Shown here: positions 53,235-63,348 of the stretch, in pieces
Layout of the letters: the number at the start of each line of letters is the position of its first letter
Numbering within the stretch: the stretch's first letter is position 1
Origin: an uncultured Christensenella sp.
GTDB lineage: Bacteria > Bacillota > Clostridia > Christensenellales > UBA1242
Assembly (NCBI GenBank): GCA_910584295.1
Contig: CAJTYR010000001.1
Location: 206,291 to 270,290, forward strand
Direction of reading: 5' to 3'
Length of the DNA: 64,000 bases
Translations under genes and position numbers: made by a program
The notes under the pieces: model-generated
Told to the model about the DNA's origin: nothing
Database searches by the model: none
The model's input: the letters and a program-made list of their open reading frames with translations, nothing else

Positions 53235-55664
53235 TTACTCTGTAAAGAGCAATTCATTGCCAGAAAGCGTAACGACAATCGTTCCAGTATCAGGAAGTTC
53301 TCCCAGCAAAATTTTTTCCGCAACTCGATCTTCAATCTCTTGTTCAATGAATCGTTTAAGTGGTCTCGCCCCATATATCAAATTTGAGCCCTTTGCAACA
53401 ATATAATCAACAGCCTCATCCTCCACATCAATTGAAAGTCCTTTCGCTTGCAATCGCTTGTTGATGTTTTCAAGCATAATGTTTGCAATCTTCACCAAAT
53501 CCTTTTTTGTTAAAGTTTCAAAGATGCAAATCACATCAATTCTGTTGATAAGTTCTGGCTTAAATTTCTTTTTAAGTGCTTCGAGATAAATATCTCTCTC
53601 GTTGACCTTCTCACTCTCCTTTGATCCAAAACCGAGTTGTTTGTTTTGTCTGATTTCGTTTGCTCCAATGTTGCTTGTCATGATGATAACTGTATTCTTG
53701 AAACTTACAGTTCTTCCCTTGCTGTCTGTCAGCCTTCCATCATCCAAAATCTGCAAAAGCGCATTCAAAACTTCTGGATGAGCCTTTTCAATTTCATCAA
53801 ATAGAACAACACTATATGGTCTTCTTCTGACCTGCTCCGTAAGTTGTCCACCTTCATCAAAGCCTACATATCCAGGAGGAGCACCAATAAGTTTTGACAC
53901 AGTGTGACTTTCCATAAACTCACTCATGTCAATTCTTATGATGTTGTTTTCATTGTCAAAAAGAGCTTCTGCAATCGCTTTTGAAAGTTCAGTTTTTCCA
54001 ACTCCAGTTGGTCCCATAAAAAGGAATGATCCAATTGGTCTTTTGTTGTCTTGAAGACCAACTCTTGCACGTCTGATTGCCTTTGAAACGGCAGAAATTG
54101 CCTCATCTTGACCAACAACTCTCTCATGCAATATCTCTTCAAGATGAATAAGTTTTTCCTTTTCTCCTTCTGTCAATTTTGTCACAGGAATTCCAGTCCA
54201 TTTTGAAACAACCTCTGCAATCTCATTTTCACCAATTTGACCGCTTCCGCTCTTCTTCACAATCGACTTGTTTTGTGTTTCAAGTTCGTTTTCAACTTTG
54301 ATAATTTCCGATTGCAAAACTGCCGCTTTTTCATAGTTTCTTTGAAGTGAAGCCTCATCTCTGTTTGCTGAAAGAGATTTAAGTTTTTCTTCAAGTTCTC
54401 TCACTTTTTGAGGCTTAAGTGTAAAATTCACTTTTGCTTTTGAACATGCCTCATCAATAAGGTCAATCGCCTTATCTGGCAAACTTCTGTCAGTGATGTA
54501 TCTATCGGAAAGATTTGCAGCGGCAGAAATCGCTTCATTTGTGATGATTATCTTGTGAAATGCCTCATAGGTATCTTTCAATCCTTTCAAAATCTCAATG
54601 GTCTGCTCCACAGATGGAGGATTGACCATGACTGGCTGAAATCTTCTTTCAAGAGCCTTGTCTTTTTCAATATACTTTCGATATTCATCAGTTGTGGTTG
54701 CACCAATAGTTTGCAGTTCTCCTCTTGCAAGATATGGCTTAAGCATGTCAGACGGACTTGTTTCCCCTTCCTTTCCACCTGCTTGAGCAAGAGTGTGAAT
54801 TTCATCGATAAAAACAATAATGCTTCCATCTTGCGTAATAGTTTCAATTGTGTCCTTAAGTTTTTCTTCCATCTGACCGCGATATTTCGTACCAGCCATA
54901 AGACCACCAATTTCAAGAGCATAAACAGACTTATCTTTAATCTCTTCTGGAACATCTCCACTTGCAATCGCTTGAGCAAGCCCTTCAACCACAGCTGTTT
55001 TTCCAACACCAGCCTCACCAATAAGCACTGGGTTGTTTTTTGTCTTTCGGCACAAAATTTCAATCACACGCTGAATTTCTTCTTCCCTGCCAATCACAGG
55101 GTCAAGTTTGTGCTGTCTTGCTTTTAAGGTTATATCACTGCCCATTTCAAGCAATTTTTCAGGCAATTTACTCCCAACTTGAGAATTATCTTCTGATTTT
55201 TTCATAGTCTCACCCTTTGGCGAAGAAATTTGAAGGGAAGAAAGAAGCTTCCCTTTCATCTCTTGGATATTTACTCCAAAAATATTTTCAAGCATTTTTG
55301 TCGCATAACAGCTTTTGTTTGAAAGAATCGCAAGCAAAAGGTGTTCTGTTCCTATGAAAGAATGTCCCATATCCATTGCAATTTGTTGAGCAATTTGAAA
55401 AAGTTCTTTTGTTCTTGGAGTAAGTTCAACATTTCCAAAAAGTGAAACACCGGACGCAGACTCTTCAAAAAGCTCAAATAGTGAACTTTCTGTCACCCCA
55501 AAACTTGAAAGAATTTTGGAAGCAGTGCAATCTGAAACACTTGAAAGCCCATAAAGGATATGCTCTGTGCCAACCAAATTGCTTCCAAAACGCAAAGCAA
55601 TCTTGCTTGCATTTTTGATAACCTTTTCAATACTATCCGAAAACAATCCATTTCCAAAAGCCAT
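53235..55664 (-). CDS. clpC: ATP-dependent Clp protease ATP-binding subunit ClpC
   Basis: ClpC unfolds substrates and feeds them to ClpP, including arginine-phosphorylated proteins marked by McsB. The 809-residue protein has an N-terminal double Clp-N repeat (about 1-145), first ATPase with GEAGVGKT, a UVR-containing middle domain (about 415-450) and a second ATPase with [14 protein letters not shown] lies 6 bases before the ATG at 55664. It is downstream of mcsB, as in Bacillus; ctsR is missing from this locus. Confidence 0.95.
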   Translation of the reverse strand: MAFGNGLFSDSIEKVIKNASKIALRFGSNLVGTEHILYGLSSVSDCTASKILSSFGVTESSLFELFEESASGVSLFGNVELTPRTKELFQIAQQIAMDMGHSFIGTEHLLLAILSNKSCYATKMLENIFGVNIQEMKGKLLSSLQISSPKGETMKKSEDNSQVGSKLPEKLLEMGSDITLKARQHKLDPVIGREEEIQRVIEILCRKTKNNPVLIGEAGVGKTAVVEGLAQAIASGDVPEEIKDKSVYALEIGGLMAGTKYRGQMEEKLKDTIETITQDGSIIVFIDEIHTLAQAGGKEGETSPSDMLKPYLARGELQTIGATTTDEYRKYIEKDKALERRFQPVMVNPPSVEQTIEILKGLKDTYEAFHKIIITNEAISAAANLSDRYITDRSLPDKAIDLIDEACSKAKVNFTLKPQKVRELEEKLKSLSANRDEASLQRNYEKAAVLQSEIIKVENELETQNKSIVKKSGSGQIGENEIAEVVSKWTGIPVTKLTEGEKEKLIHLEEILHERVVGQDEAISAVSKAIRRARVGLQDNKRPIGSFLFMGPTGVGKTELSKAIAEALFDNENNIIRIDMSEFMESHTVSKLIGAPPGYVGFDEGGQLTEQVRRRPYSVVLFDEIEKAHPEVLNALLQILDDGRLTDSKGRTVSFKNTVIIMTSNIGANEIRQNKQLGFGSKESEKVNERDIYLEALKKKFKPELINRIDVICIFETLTKKDLVKIANIMLENINKRLQAKGLSIDVEDEAVDYIVAKGSNLIYGARPLKRFIEQEIEDRVAEKILLGELPDTGTIVVTLSGNELLFTE

Positions 55665-55722
55665 AAAAAACCTCCTTAATCTCAAAATAACTATTGCCTT
55701 ATTTTCCCATAAAATAAAGTTG

Positions 55723-56736
55723 TTATTTTACTTTTTTGACAATTTCTTCAATCTTCCTAGATATATACTGACTTCTTGCAACTTCTTCCTTCAATTTTCC
55801 AGAAATATTTTCAATTTCTTTCAAATTTGCACTGCACCCCTCAATATATAACCTAGAAAACGCCTTTTTGTCTGAAATTTGCAAATAACCTAGTGCGTCA
55901 CCAAATTTCACCAGTGACAAAAGCCTTATCATTTCTTCCTCTTTAAGAAGCAAACTCTCTTTCAAAACGCCATAAGCTCTGAAAATCTCATCCACAAGTT
56001 CATCATGATTGACAGCAAGAATATCTTCTCTCGCCGAAAGTTCCATTTCGCAAATTGTAACAACATAATCAAACACGCCTTCCAAAATCTCTTTTTCACA
56101 TTTGCCAAGTGAGTTTTGATTTGAGATTTGATAAAAGCTGCCATACGTTCCACTTCCTTCACCATAAAGACCACGCACGGTGAAGCCCAAACTTCGAGCC
56201 TCTTTCTTTATGAGTTCTATGTCTTTATTTCTTTCAATCGCTGGCAAAAACATCATAACTGATGCCCTCATTGCAGACCCCAAATTTGCTGGACTTGAAG
56301 TGATGAAACCATATTTACTTGAATAGGCAATGTCAATTTCATCAAGAAGAGCATCATCGATTTTTTTAAGTTCAAAATATGGTTTCCAAAGATCAAAACC
56401 GTCAAAAATACACTGCTCCCTTATGTGATCCTCTTCATTAACCATAACAAAGACATGCTCGTCTGGGCTGACCAAAACTGCAGAGATATCCTTGTTTTCA
56501 ATAAGTTCTTTGCTTATAATGTGCCTTTCAAGAAGTGCGTTGCACTCATTAAGTGGCAAATCTTTCAGCCTTATCATATCAAAGTCTCCACATTTTGCAA
56601 GAACTTTTTTGACAGAATCAATGATAAAAACTGCGTGTTCTTCTTCACGCAGTTTCGTGAAAAAATTGAAGCCAGAGACATTCCTCGCTAATCTAATCCT
56701 AGAAGAAATTGCAATGTTTTCAAATTTTCTTTTCAT
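55723..56736 (-). CDS. mcsB: Protein arginine kinase McsB, reactive Cys replaced
   Basis: McsB phosphorylates arginines and so tags proteins for ClpCP. The phosphagen-kinase motifs SSRIRLARN (11-19), NEEDHIR (100-106) and YGEG with Glu193 are kept. The reactive Cys in the TSCP motif of most homologues is Ser148 (TSSPANLG). Length 338 is normal. Start choice: the ATG at 56736 behind AAGG, just after the mini-McsA gene. Confidence 0.9.
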   Translation of the reverse strand: MKRKFENIAISSRIRLARNVSGFNFFTKLREEEHAVFIIDSVKKVLAKCGDFDMIRLKDLPLNECNALLERHIISKELIENKDISAVLVSPDEHVFVMVNEEDHIREQCIFDGFDLWKPYFELKKIDDALLDEIDIAYSSKYGFITSSPANLGSAMRASVMMFLPAIERNKDIELIKKEARSLGFTVRGLYGEGSGTYGSFYQISNQNSLGKCEKEILEGVFDYVVTICEMELSAREDILAVNHDELVDEIFRAYGVLKESLLLKEEEMIRLLSLVKFGDALGYLQISDKKAFSRLYIEGCSANLKEIENISGKLKEEVARSQYISRKIEEIVKKVK

Positions 56737-56754
56737 ATTCACCTTAAACGAAAA

Positions 56755-56901
56755 TTATTCCTTGTGTGTTTTGCCGTCAAAAAGTCTGTCGACAATAAGT
56801 TGAACTCGTGGCAATTTATAGCATTGTTCACAGCCAACAAAACCCGTCTCCAAAATTTCTTGAATGGTTGTCCCACACTTTTGGCAAACTTTTCTATTCA
56901 T
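56755..56901 (-). CDS. Mini-McsA: 48-residue zinc-finger protein
   Basis: The protein has one zinc finger, CQKC (Cys6, Cys9) and CEQC (Cys24, Cys27), matching the second zinc-binding region of McsA, including the FVGCEQCY stretch and a LIVDRLFDGKTH tail corresponding to ILKRLHGGNTVH. It lacks the first zinc finger and the C-terminal UVR domain (full McsA is about 180 residues). The ATG overlaps the tex stop by 8 bases; an AAAGAGG is adjacent. It lies 18 bases before mcsB, the usual position of mcsA, so it probably activates McsB. It was found by reading the gap, as it is too short for a routine search. Confidence 0.8.
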   Translation of the reverse strand: MNRKVCQKCGTTIQEILETGFVGCEQCYKLPRVQLIVDRLFDGKTHKE

Positions 56902-59050
56902 CCTCTTTTTCAATTCCTTTCATTGTGAGAGAAATTCTTTTCTTTGGAAGGTCAACCGCTGTAACCTTGACATCCACAACATCTCCAACTTTTACAACAT
57001 CGCTTGGATGTTTAACAAATCCTTCTGAAAGTTGGGAAATATGCACAAGTCCATCTTGATGCACACCAATGTCAACGAAAGCACCAAAGTCAACAACATT
57101 TCGCACAACACCCTTAAACACCATGCCTTCTTTGAGGTCTTCCATGTGGATAACATCACTTCGAAGCACTGGTTTTGGCATTGTTTCGCGAATGTCACGA
57201 CCAGGCTTAAGAAGTTCGTTTGTTATGTCGGAAAGTGTTGGAACACCAATTCCACAAGCATCAGCAACTGCCTTTTCTCCCTTCTCTTCAACAAGTTTTG
57301 GCAAAAGAGCAAGTTTGCTGTTTTTCACATCTTCTTCAGAAAGTGAGAAAAGTTTCAAAAGTTTTCTTGCAGCATCATAACTCTCTGGATGCACCGCTGT
57401 GTTATCAAGGACGTTTTCTCCTCCAACCACGCGAAGGAAACCTGCGCATTGCTCATAAGCTTTTGGTCCAAGTTTTGCAACTTCAAGCAGTTGTTCTCTT
57501 TTTTTGAAACCCTTGTTTTTTGTTCTGTAAGCAACAATGTTGTTTGCGATTGATTTGTTAAGCCCTGACACATAAGAAAGAAGACTGGCAGATGCTGTGT
57601 TAAGGTCGACTCCAACGCTGTTAACACAATCCTCAACAACCCCTGTAAGAACCTCTGTAAGTCTGTTTTGTGGCATATCGTGTTGATATTGTCCAACACC
57701 AATAGACTTAACATCAATTTTGATAAGTTCTGCCAAAGGATCTTGCAATCTTCTTGCAATTGACACCGCACTACGAAGATTAACATCATAATCTGGGAAT
57801 TCTTCCGCAGCAAGTTTTGAAGCAGAATAAACTGATGCTCCAGCCTCACTGACAACAGCGTAAGTCACTGGACGAGAAACATGCTTGATGAGTTCTGCAA
57901 CAAAAATTTCTGATTCTTTTGAAGCCGTTCCATTTCCAATTGCAACAATGTCAACTTTATTTTTCTCAATCATGTTTTTAAGTTTCTCAAGAGCCTCTTC
58001 TGTCTTTGATCTTGGTGGGGTTGGATAGACCACAGTTGTGTCCAAAACCTCTCCATGTTTGTCTATGACTGCAATCTTGCAACCATTATGATATCCTGGG
58101 TCAAAGCCAAGAATGATATTGTTTTTAAGAGGTGCTTCAAGAAGAAGTGGTCTCAAATTCACTTCAAACATCTTGATTGCTTGCTCGTCTGCGACATCTG
58201 TCAAATTGTTTCTACATTCTCTTTCAAGTGAAGGGAAAAGCAATCTCTCATAAGCATCCGCAATTGTCTCATCCATAAGAATGTTCGTATCTTCGTTGTT
58301 CTTTTTAAAATATTTTTCAATAACTGGAATTGTCAATTTTTCATCAATAACAATCTCCACTTTCAAACACTTTTCATTTTCTCCACGATTGATTGCAAGC
58401 ACTCTGTGGCTTGGAATGTTTTTGACTTCTTGCTTAAAATTTGCATAAGTCTCATAAGTCAAATTGTTTTCATTTTCAAGCAAAGAGCATTGAATGAAAG
58501 CCTTGTTTGCAATGATTTCACGCAGGTCTTTTCTAAGGTCCGCACTGTCAGAAATTCGCTCTGCGATGATATCTTTTGCCCCAGCAATTGCATCCTGTGC
58601 TGTTGGAACTTCCTCTGTGACAAACTTCTCTGCTTCTTCCATAATAACTGTCTGTTTTGATTGAGCCTGAAGAAGATCAGCCAAAGCTTCCAGCCCTTTT
58701 GCGATGGCAACAGATGCCCTTGTCTTTCTCTTTGGTTTGTATGGTCTATAGATATCTTCAACTTCTGTCATTGTCATAGCTTCTTCCAAAGCCTTAGCAA
58801 GTTCGTCAGTCCACTTTCCTTGCTCTGTTATGACTTTCTGAACTTTCTCTTTCTCGTCACTCAAATTTCTCAAATATTTAAGTCTGTCAGCAAAATTACG
58901 AAGCACTTGGTCATCACAAGAACCATGCATTTCCTTTCTATATCGTGCAATGAAAGGAATTGTATTTCCTTCATCAATCAAATTTATGATATTTTGTGAA
59001 TAATCTGCTCTCAATCCAAATTCGCTGGATAATCTTTCTTCAATTGTCAT
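56894..59050 (-). CDS. tex: Tex-like RNA-binding transcription accessory protein
   Basis: Tex homologues bind RNA and associate with RNA polymerase. The order is complete in 718 residues: N-terminal helical region, YqgF-like domain (LGFDPGYHNGCKIAV, about 320), helix-hairpin-helix motifs (about 490-560) and a C-terminal S1 domain (about 640-710). GGAG lies 6 bases before the ATG. It precedes mini-mcsA and mcsB, replacing ctsR as the upstream gene. Confidence 0.94.
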   Translation of the reverse strand: MTIEERLSSEFGLRADYSQNIINLIDEGNTIPFIARYRKEMHGSCDDQVLRNFADRLKYLRNLSDEKEKVQKVITEQGKWTDELAKALEEAMTMTEVEDIYRPYKPKRKTRASVAIAKGLEALADLLQAQSKQTVIMEEAEKFVTEEVPTAQDAIAGAKDIIAERISDSADLRKDLREIIANKAFIQCSLLENENNLTYETYANFKQEVKNIPSHRVLAINRGENEKCLKVEIVIDEKLTIPVIEKYFKKNNEDTNILMDETIADAYERLLFPSLERECRNNLTDVADEQAIKMFEVNLRPLLLEAPLKNNIILGFDPGYHNGCKIAVIDKHGEVLDTTVVYPTPPRSKTEEALEKLKNMIEKNKVDIVAIGNGTASKESEIFVAELIKHVSRPVTYAVVSEAGASVYSASKLAAEEFPDYDVNLRSAVSIARRLQDPLAELIKIDVKSIGVGQYQHDMPQNRLTEVLTGVVEDCVNSVGVDLNTASASLLSYVSGLNKSIANNIVAYRTKNKGFKKREQLLEVAKLGPKAYEQCAGFLRVVGGENVLDNTAVHPESYDAARKLLKLFSLSEEDVKNSKLALLPKLVEEKGEKAVADACGIGVPTLSDITNELLKPGRDIRETMPKPVLRSDVIHMEDLKEGMVFKGVVRNVVDFGAFVDIGVHQDGLVHISQLSEGFVKHPSDVVKVGDVVDVKVTAVDLPKKRISLTMKGIEKEDE

Positions 59051-59060
59051 TTTGTTCTCC

Positions 59061-60086
59061 TTAAGGTTTTAAACCTGATATTATTGTAGCATAAGAAGGC
59101 ATATTTTTCATAAAGATTTCACCATTTTTCTGCAAAACCTCACCATTCTTAACACTCATAACCACATCATTTTTGCTTCTCTCCCAAACCAAGGTTTTAA
59201 GCACATTGTCATAAAGACTTTCTCTTGAGCAAATAACTGAAAAAGTTGCATTTTCGCCAACTTTTATCTTGTTTTCAAAACCAAGCGCCGCTCCGTTTGT
59301 TGCAATCTTCAACACGTCACTCTCACTCAATGCATTTTCGCTCTCAAACAATGATCTCATAGAAAAAATAAGTTGTCTCATAAATCCAAAAAAGTCGATT
59401 TCAGCACTGTTTCCACTTCCTACACAAACCTCTTGTCCTCTTTTTAAAAGAGAGATAATGTTTGTTTGCCTTCTTCCAACTTTTCCGTCCTCGCTTGGCA
59501 GGACAATAAAATTGCAATCATATTGTCCAAGCACTTCCAAATCGTCTTTTTCAAGGCAATTAGCCCCAACAATGGTTGCACCTCTGTCCAAAAAACCAAA
59601 ATCTTCAAGCACAATAGGTGCGCTTTTCCCATATTGCTTATCTATACTTCCAAGACTATGCAAATCTTGACCAAGTTTCACAAAAAACTTCTCGCCAGTC
59701 TTGGCAATTTTCATACTCAATGACGAAAGTTCGTTTTCACTTTTTTCTTCCAAATGTTCAAGCACTGGAACCTTTGTCACACAAACATCATTGACAAAAG
59801 CAGCTCCCGCAAGCAAATTTTTCATCAAAAGAAATTGCTTTAAATTTTCTTTTTTCTCTTCCATAAAATTTTCAAAATAATTCTCTTTTCCTGCTTCAAC
59901 ACTATTCATAAAAGCATTAACAAAACTAGGCAAAACATAATTGTTTTCAAGATCAATGACCTCGCCGTCAAACATAATGCCTTTTTCTATCTTTGCAATT
60001 TTCCCATTTTCAACCAAAATATCTGCCTTAAAAATATCCCCATTTTTAAGATCAACAATCTCTGCATTTCTAAACAATTTTGTCAC
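59061..60086 (-). CDS. Amidohydrolase-like protein lacking metal ligands
   Basis: The 341-residue protein follows the amidohydrolase (SsnA/GuaD-like) layout, with a small beta-domain at both ends and a TIM-barrel core. The HxH metal motif after the entry strand reads FMN (Phe59, Asn61), the later His pair is gone and the closing Asp motif reads GSGNSAE. Catalysis is unlikely. The start is a GTG, with GAGG 7 bases before it. It lies 10 bases before tex, in the same unit. Confidence 0.7.
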   Translation of the reverse strand: MTKLFRNAEIVDLKNGDIFKADILVENGKIAKIEKGIMFDGEVIDLENNYVLPSFVNAFMNSVEAGKENYFENFMEEKKENLKQFLLMKNLLAGAAFVNDVCVTKVPVLEHLEEKSENELSSLSMKIAKTGEKFFVKLGQDLHSLGSIDKQYGKSAPIVLEDFGFLDRGATIVGANCLEKDDLEVLGQYDCNFIVLPSEDGKVGRRQTNIISLLKRGQEVCVGSGNSAEIDFFGFMRQLIFSMRSLFESENALSESDVLKIATNGAALGFENKIKVGENATFSVICSRESLYDNVLKTLVWERSKNDVVMSVKNGEVLQKNGEIFMKNMPSYATIISGLKP

Positions 60087-60159
60087 ACTTTCACCTCACA
60101 ACAATTATAACTCATTCCATAAGTCGAGAGCAAATGAATTACCACTCTTCAAAATAACA

Positions 60160-60189
60160 AACAAAAAACAGAGACAAAAAATCCCTGCT
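60160..60189 (-). terminator. secF terminator
   Basis: AGCAGGGA/TCTCTGTT with two G-U pairs around a seven-base loop, followed by T on the leftward strand. Confidence 0.6.
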
Positions 60190-60200
60190 TTTCAAAATAT

Positions 60201-61367
60201 TTATGCATTTGCAATTTCAACATCTTCGGCGGTTTCTTCAAACTCTTCTTCCAATGCCTCTGGTTTCTTCTTTCCAGAAGAATTGTTCTTTTTCTTTCTC
60301 TTTCTTGGTCTGTAAGCAATTGCCCAAAGCCCAGGCGTCATAAACACTGAAGAATAGAAACCAGCAAGAATACCAACCATGATTGGGAATGCAAACTCTC
60401 TTATGTCTGCAACTCCGATCACCGTAATCATAAAAATCATTATGAAAGTTGTGATTCCTGTCAAGATAGAACGAAGCATTGTCTCTTTAACTGCATTATT
60501 TGCAATAATTTTATTGTCAATTTTTTCGTTTGAATTTTTTGCAATCTTGGTTTTATCTCTCATACGATCGAAGATGATGATGGTGTTGTTGATTGAATAA
60601 CCCAAAATTGTGATAAGTGCTGCAATAAATGCAACATTAACTTGAATTCTGCAAATCAAAACAACTGATGCCGTCACCAAAATGTCATGGAAAAGTGCAA
60701 GAATTGCTGCCAAACCACTTGTAAATTCAAATCTGATTGCAATGTAGATTAAGATGAGTGCAACTGCAACCAAAAGAGCAATGAAAGATTTCATCATAAG
60801 TTCGGCTGAAGCACTTGCTGTTGTGACACCACCATTTTGAACAAGAACAGCTTTGTCAAATTCACCAATGTTTCCAACATCAACATCCCCATCTGCTTCA
60901 GTGATATAACCAAAAGCTTTCAAAAGTTCAATCCTAATTTGATCATTGATTGCCTCAATCTCTTCAGTTTCAAGTGAGTTGTCATTTTGATATTTCACTA
61001 TGATGGCACTTCCCTTAGAAATTCCAAGATCTTCCGCATCAATCGTTGTGCTTTGAAGAGTTGTTATTTTTAAATCATGCTTATTAAGCACATCTTGAAT
61101 TTTCTTTTTGATGATTTTAGCATCTTTGTCAGCATCAAGTTTAGTTTCGCTGTAAGCCCCTTTCTCATCAATAAAGATCGTCATATTTGAACCACCAGTG
61201 AAATCAATTCCAAGATTGAATCCAACAGTGCAAAGCAAGATGATTCCAACCAATATGATCACAAGTGGAGCAATCAAAAACCACTTAAGATTTTTGCAAA
61301 AATCAAATTTTGATTTTTCAACTGTTTCGTCAAGAGAGAAACTTTTCAATTTCTTAAACTTACTCAT
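60201..61367 (-). CDS. secF: Protein translocase subunit SecF
   Basis: SecF works with SecD in proton-driven late steps of Sec export. The 388-residue protein has six transmembrane helices with a large first periplasm-side-type loop and ends in a Lys/Glu-rich tail. AGGAGG lies 8 bases before the ATG at 61367, within the secD end, which it overlaps by 8 bases. Confidence 0.93.
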   Translation of the reverse strand: MSKFKKLKSFSLDETVEKSKFDFCKNLKWFLIAPLVIILVGIILLCTVGFNLGIDFTGGSNMTIFIDEKGAYSETKLDADKDAKIIKKKIQDVLNKHDLKITTLQSTTIDAEDLGISKGSAIIVKYQNDNSLETEEIEAINDQIRIELLKAFGYITEADGDVDVGNIGEFDKAVLVQNGGVTTASASAELMMKSFIALLVAVALILIYIAIRFEFTSGLAAILALFHDILVTASVVLICRIQVNVAFIAALITILGYSINNTIIIFDRMRDKTKIAKNSNEKIDNKIIANNAVKETMLRSILTGITTFIMIFMITVIGVADIREFAFPIMVGILAGFYSSVFMTPGLWAIAYRPRKRKKKNNSSGKKKPEALEEEFEETAEDVEIANA

Positions 61368-62751
61368 TTGTTTCACCTCCTGTGACAACCGTCTCAGGTT
61401 CTTTAAACACCCTAGTCTGTTTTGGCAAGTGAAGTTTCTTTCCCTTTACACTGTTAAATGGCAAATACCACTTAACAAGGAAACGCAAAATCACAAGATT
61501 CATAAACATAGAAAGAATAATACCTATAAGAAGAGTGATTGCAAAACCTTTGATTGAAGCTGTTCCCAAGATATAAAGCACCAAAGCAGTTATAATTGTT
61601 GTGATGTTACTGTCAAAAATTGGCCAAAAGGCACGTTTAAATCCAGTCTTAACTGAAAGAGGAATTTTCTTTCCAGAGCGATATTCTTCACGGAACCTCT
61701 CAAAAACGATAACTGTTCCATCAACTGCCATACCAATACTCAATATGATGCCGGCAAGACCTGGCAATGTAAGTTGTACAAATGGAATTGCTTGCAAGAA
61801 GAAGAGCATCAAAACCATGTAAATTACAAGAGCAAAAGATGCGAGCAGTCCAAAATCTCCATATCTAAGCCACAAAACGAGCATGATCAAAAGAAGCCCA
61901 ACAAAACCTCCAATTATTGCAAGCTTAAGCGCTTTTGCACCCAATGTTGCAGAAATGACCGAACTTTCAAGAAGTTCAAGTGAAACATTAAATGTTCCAC
62001 TCATGATTTTAAGAGCGTATTCTTCAGCAGCGTCATAGTCTTCAAAACTTCCAGAAATGAAAGTTGAGCCACCAGTGATTTCTTGTTCACAATTCAGTTC
62101 AAGTGGTGTGACATCATCACTTATCTCACCAATATAGATGTAAATTTTCTTATCGCCGCTTGCCGCATCAGAAGTAAGTGATGCAAATTTTGCAGAGCCT
62201 TCTTTTGTAAATTCCACATTAACGCCATATTCATAGTCACTGTTGTTGTCTGTACGTTGATAAACTGCTCTGACATTGTTGATGTCAGTGCCAACAATTC
62301 TTGCTTCAGCGTCAGCACCTTTTTTAAGTGTCATATAGAGTGGAGTTGGGTCTCCGATAAGTTCGAAAATTTTGTCAGAATCTGTGACAGAAGGAACTTC
62401 AATTCTAATTCTTGAGCCACCTTGTCTTGTGATGGTTGCTTCGCTATATTCCTTTGTGATGACAGATGTCAGTCTTGTCACAGTTGCATCAATTGCGTTG
62501 TCCAAATTTTGAGTGTTGCTGTCACGAGAAAGCGAACAATCATAGACAACAGAAATACCACCTGCAAGGTCCAAACCCAAAGAAATTGAGTTTGCAAAAC
62601 CATTGTAGGTTGTGTGAGTGAAAGGAATTTTAAAACTGCAGACTGAAAGCAAGATTCCAATAACGGTCAAAATTGCAACGGCAACATAATTGATTATGGA
62701 ATTTTTTTTCACCCTGCTCATAGAACTTTTTTTTGCTTTAACTTTAGCCAT
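61360..62751 (-). CDS. secD: Protein translocase subunit SecD
   Basis: SecD is the large export-driving subunit. The 463 residues hold one N-terminal helix, an extracytoplasmic domain, then five helices with the GLDLAGGISVVYD start motif (about residue 50) of the family. AGGGG lies 6 bases before the ATG. SecD and SecF are separate here, not fused. Confidence 0.94.
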   Translation of the reverse strand: MAKVKAKKSSMSRVKKNSIINYVAVAILTVIGILLSVCSFKIPFTHTTYNGFANSISLGLDLAGGISVVYDCSLSRDSNTQNLDNAIDATVTRLTSVITKEYSEATITRQGGSRIRIEVPSVTDSDKIFELIGDPTPLYMTLKKGADAEARIVGTDINNVRAVYQRTDNNSDYEYGVNVEFTKEGSAKFASLTSDAASGDKKIYIYIGEISDDVTPLELNCEQEITGGSTFISGSFEDYDAAEEYALKIMSGTFNVSLELLESSVISATLGAKALKLAIIGGFVGLLLIMLVLWLRYGDFGLLASFALVIYMVLMLFFLQAIPFVQLTLPGLAGIILSIGMAVDGTVIVFERFREEYRSGKKIPLSVKTGFKRAFWPIFDSNITTIITALVLYILGTASIKGFAITLLIGIILSMFMNLVILRFLVKWYLPFNSVKGKKLHLPKQTRVFKEPETVVTGGETNE

Positions 62752-62798
62752 TACGTCCCCTTAAATCAAGTAAAAAATCGGTTAAATTACACTTGTTA

Positions 62799-62827
62799 AG
62801 TATAATTCATTTTGGGACTTATGTCAA
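62799..62827 (-). promoter_or_regulatory. secD-secF promoter
   Basis: Consensus TTGACA, a 17-base spacer and TATACT. Confidence 0.82.
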
Positions 62828-62835
62828 TTAAAAGT

Positions 62836-63240
62836 TTAATTTTTTTTCAAATTAACGCAAATGATTCCGCATATTGCACCAATGATGCTGCCAAAGACAA
62901 TGTCATTGAGCAAAGTCCTGTCAAAAGAGAAAGTCCCATCAAGAAGCGAAAACACCAAAAAAGCAACAACAGTGAACAAAAATCCAATCAAAATGCCATT
63001 CAAAAGCCCCATTTTCTTATATTTTCTAAGCCCAACAAACACACCAAAGAAAATGCTTACACCTTTGATAACCTCGTTTACAGGTGCAATCACCTTGTCC
63101 GAAATGCTTGAAAAACGCAAAATAAAGGCAAAAAGAAGTATTCCGACAAGCGAAACACACAACCCACAGACAACTCCTTTTGCAATTGCAAGCCAAGCCG
63201 AAGAAGATTGTTTTTCACTTTTTAATGTTTTCGCTTTCAT
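62836..63240 (-). CDS. TIGR04086 family membrane protein
   Basis: The 134-residue protein has four hydrophobic helices, a Lys/Ser-rich cytoplasmic start and the pattern of the TIGR04086 family, which often lies next to yajC/secDF in Clostridia. AAGGAGG lies 6 bases before the ATG. The function is unknown. Confidence 0.75.
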   Translation of the reverse strand: MKAKTLKSEKQSSSAWLAIAKGVVCGLCVSLVGILLFAFILRFSSISDKVIAPVNEVIKGVSIFFGVFVGLRKYKKMGLLNGILIGFLFTVVAFLVFSLLDGTFSFDRTLLNDIVFGSIIGAICGIICVNLKKN

Positions 63241-63312
63241 TATTGCCTCCTTACTTCAAAAATAAACAATCAACATATTGTATGCTTACATTTTTTGGAA
63301 AAGAACACTGAT

Positions 63313-63342
63313 AAAAAAAGAAACATCAAACGATGTCTCTTT
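63313..63342 (-). terminator. Terminator of the partial end gene
   Basis: GACATC/GATGTT arms with AAAGA flanks (one mismatch) around a four-base loop, then a T-tract on the leftward strand. Confidence 0.7.
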
Positions 63343-63348
63343 AAAAAA

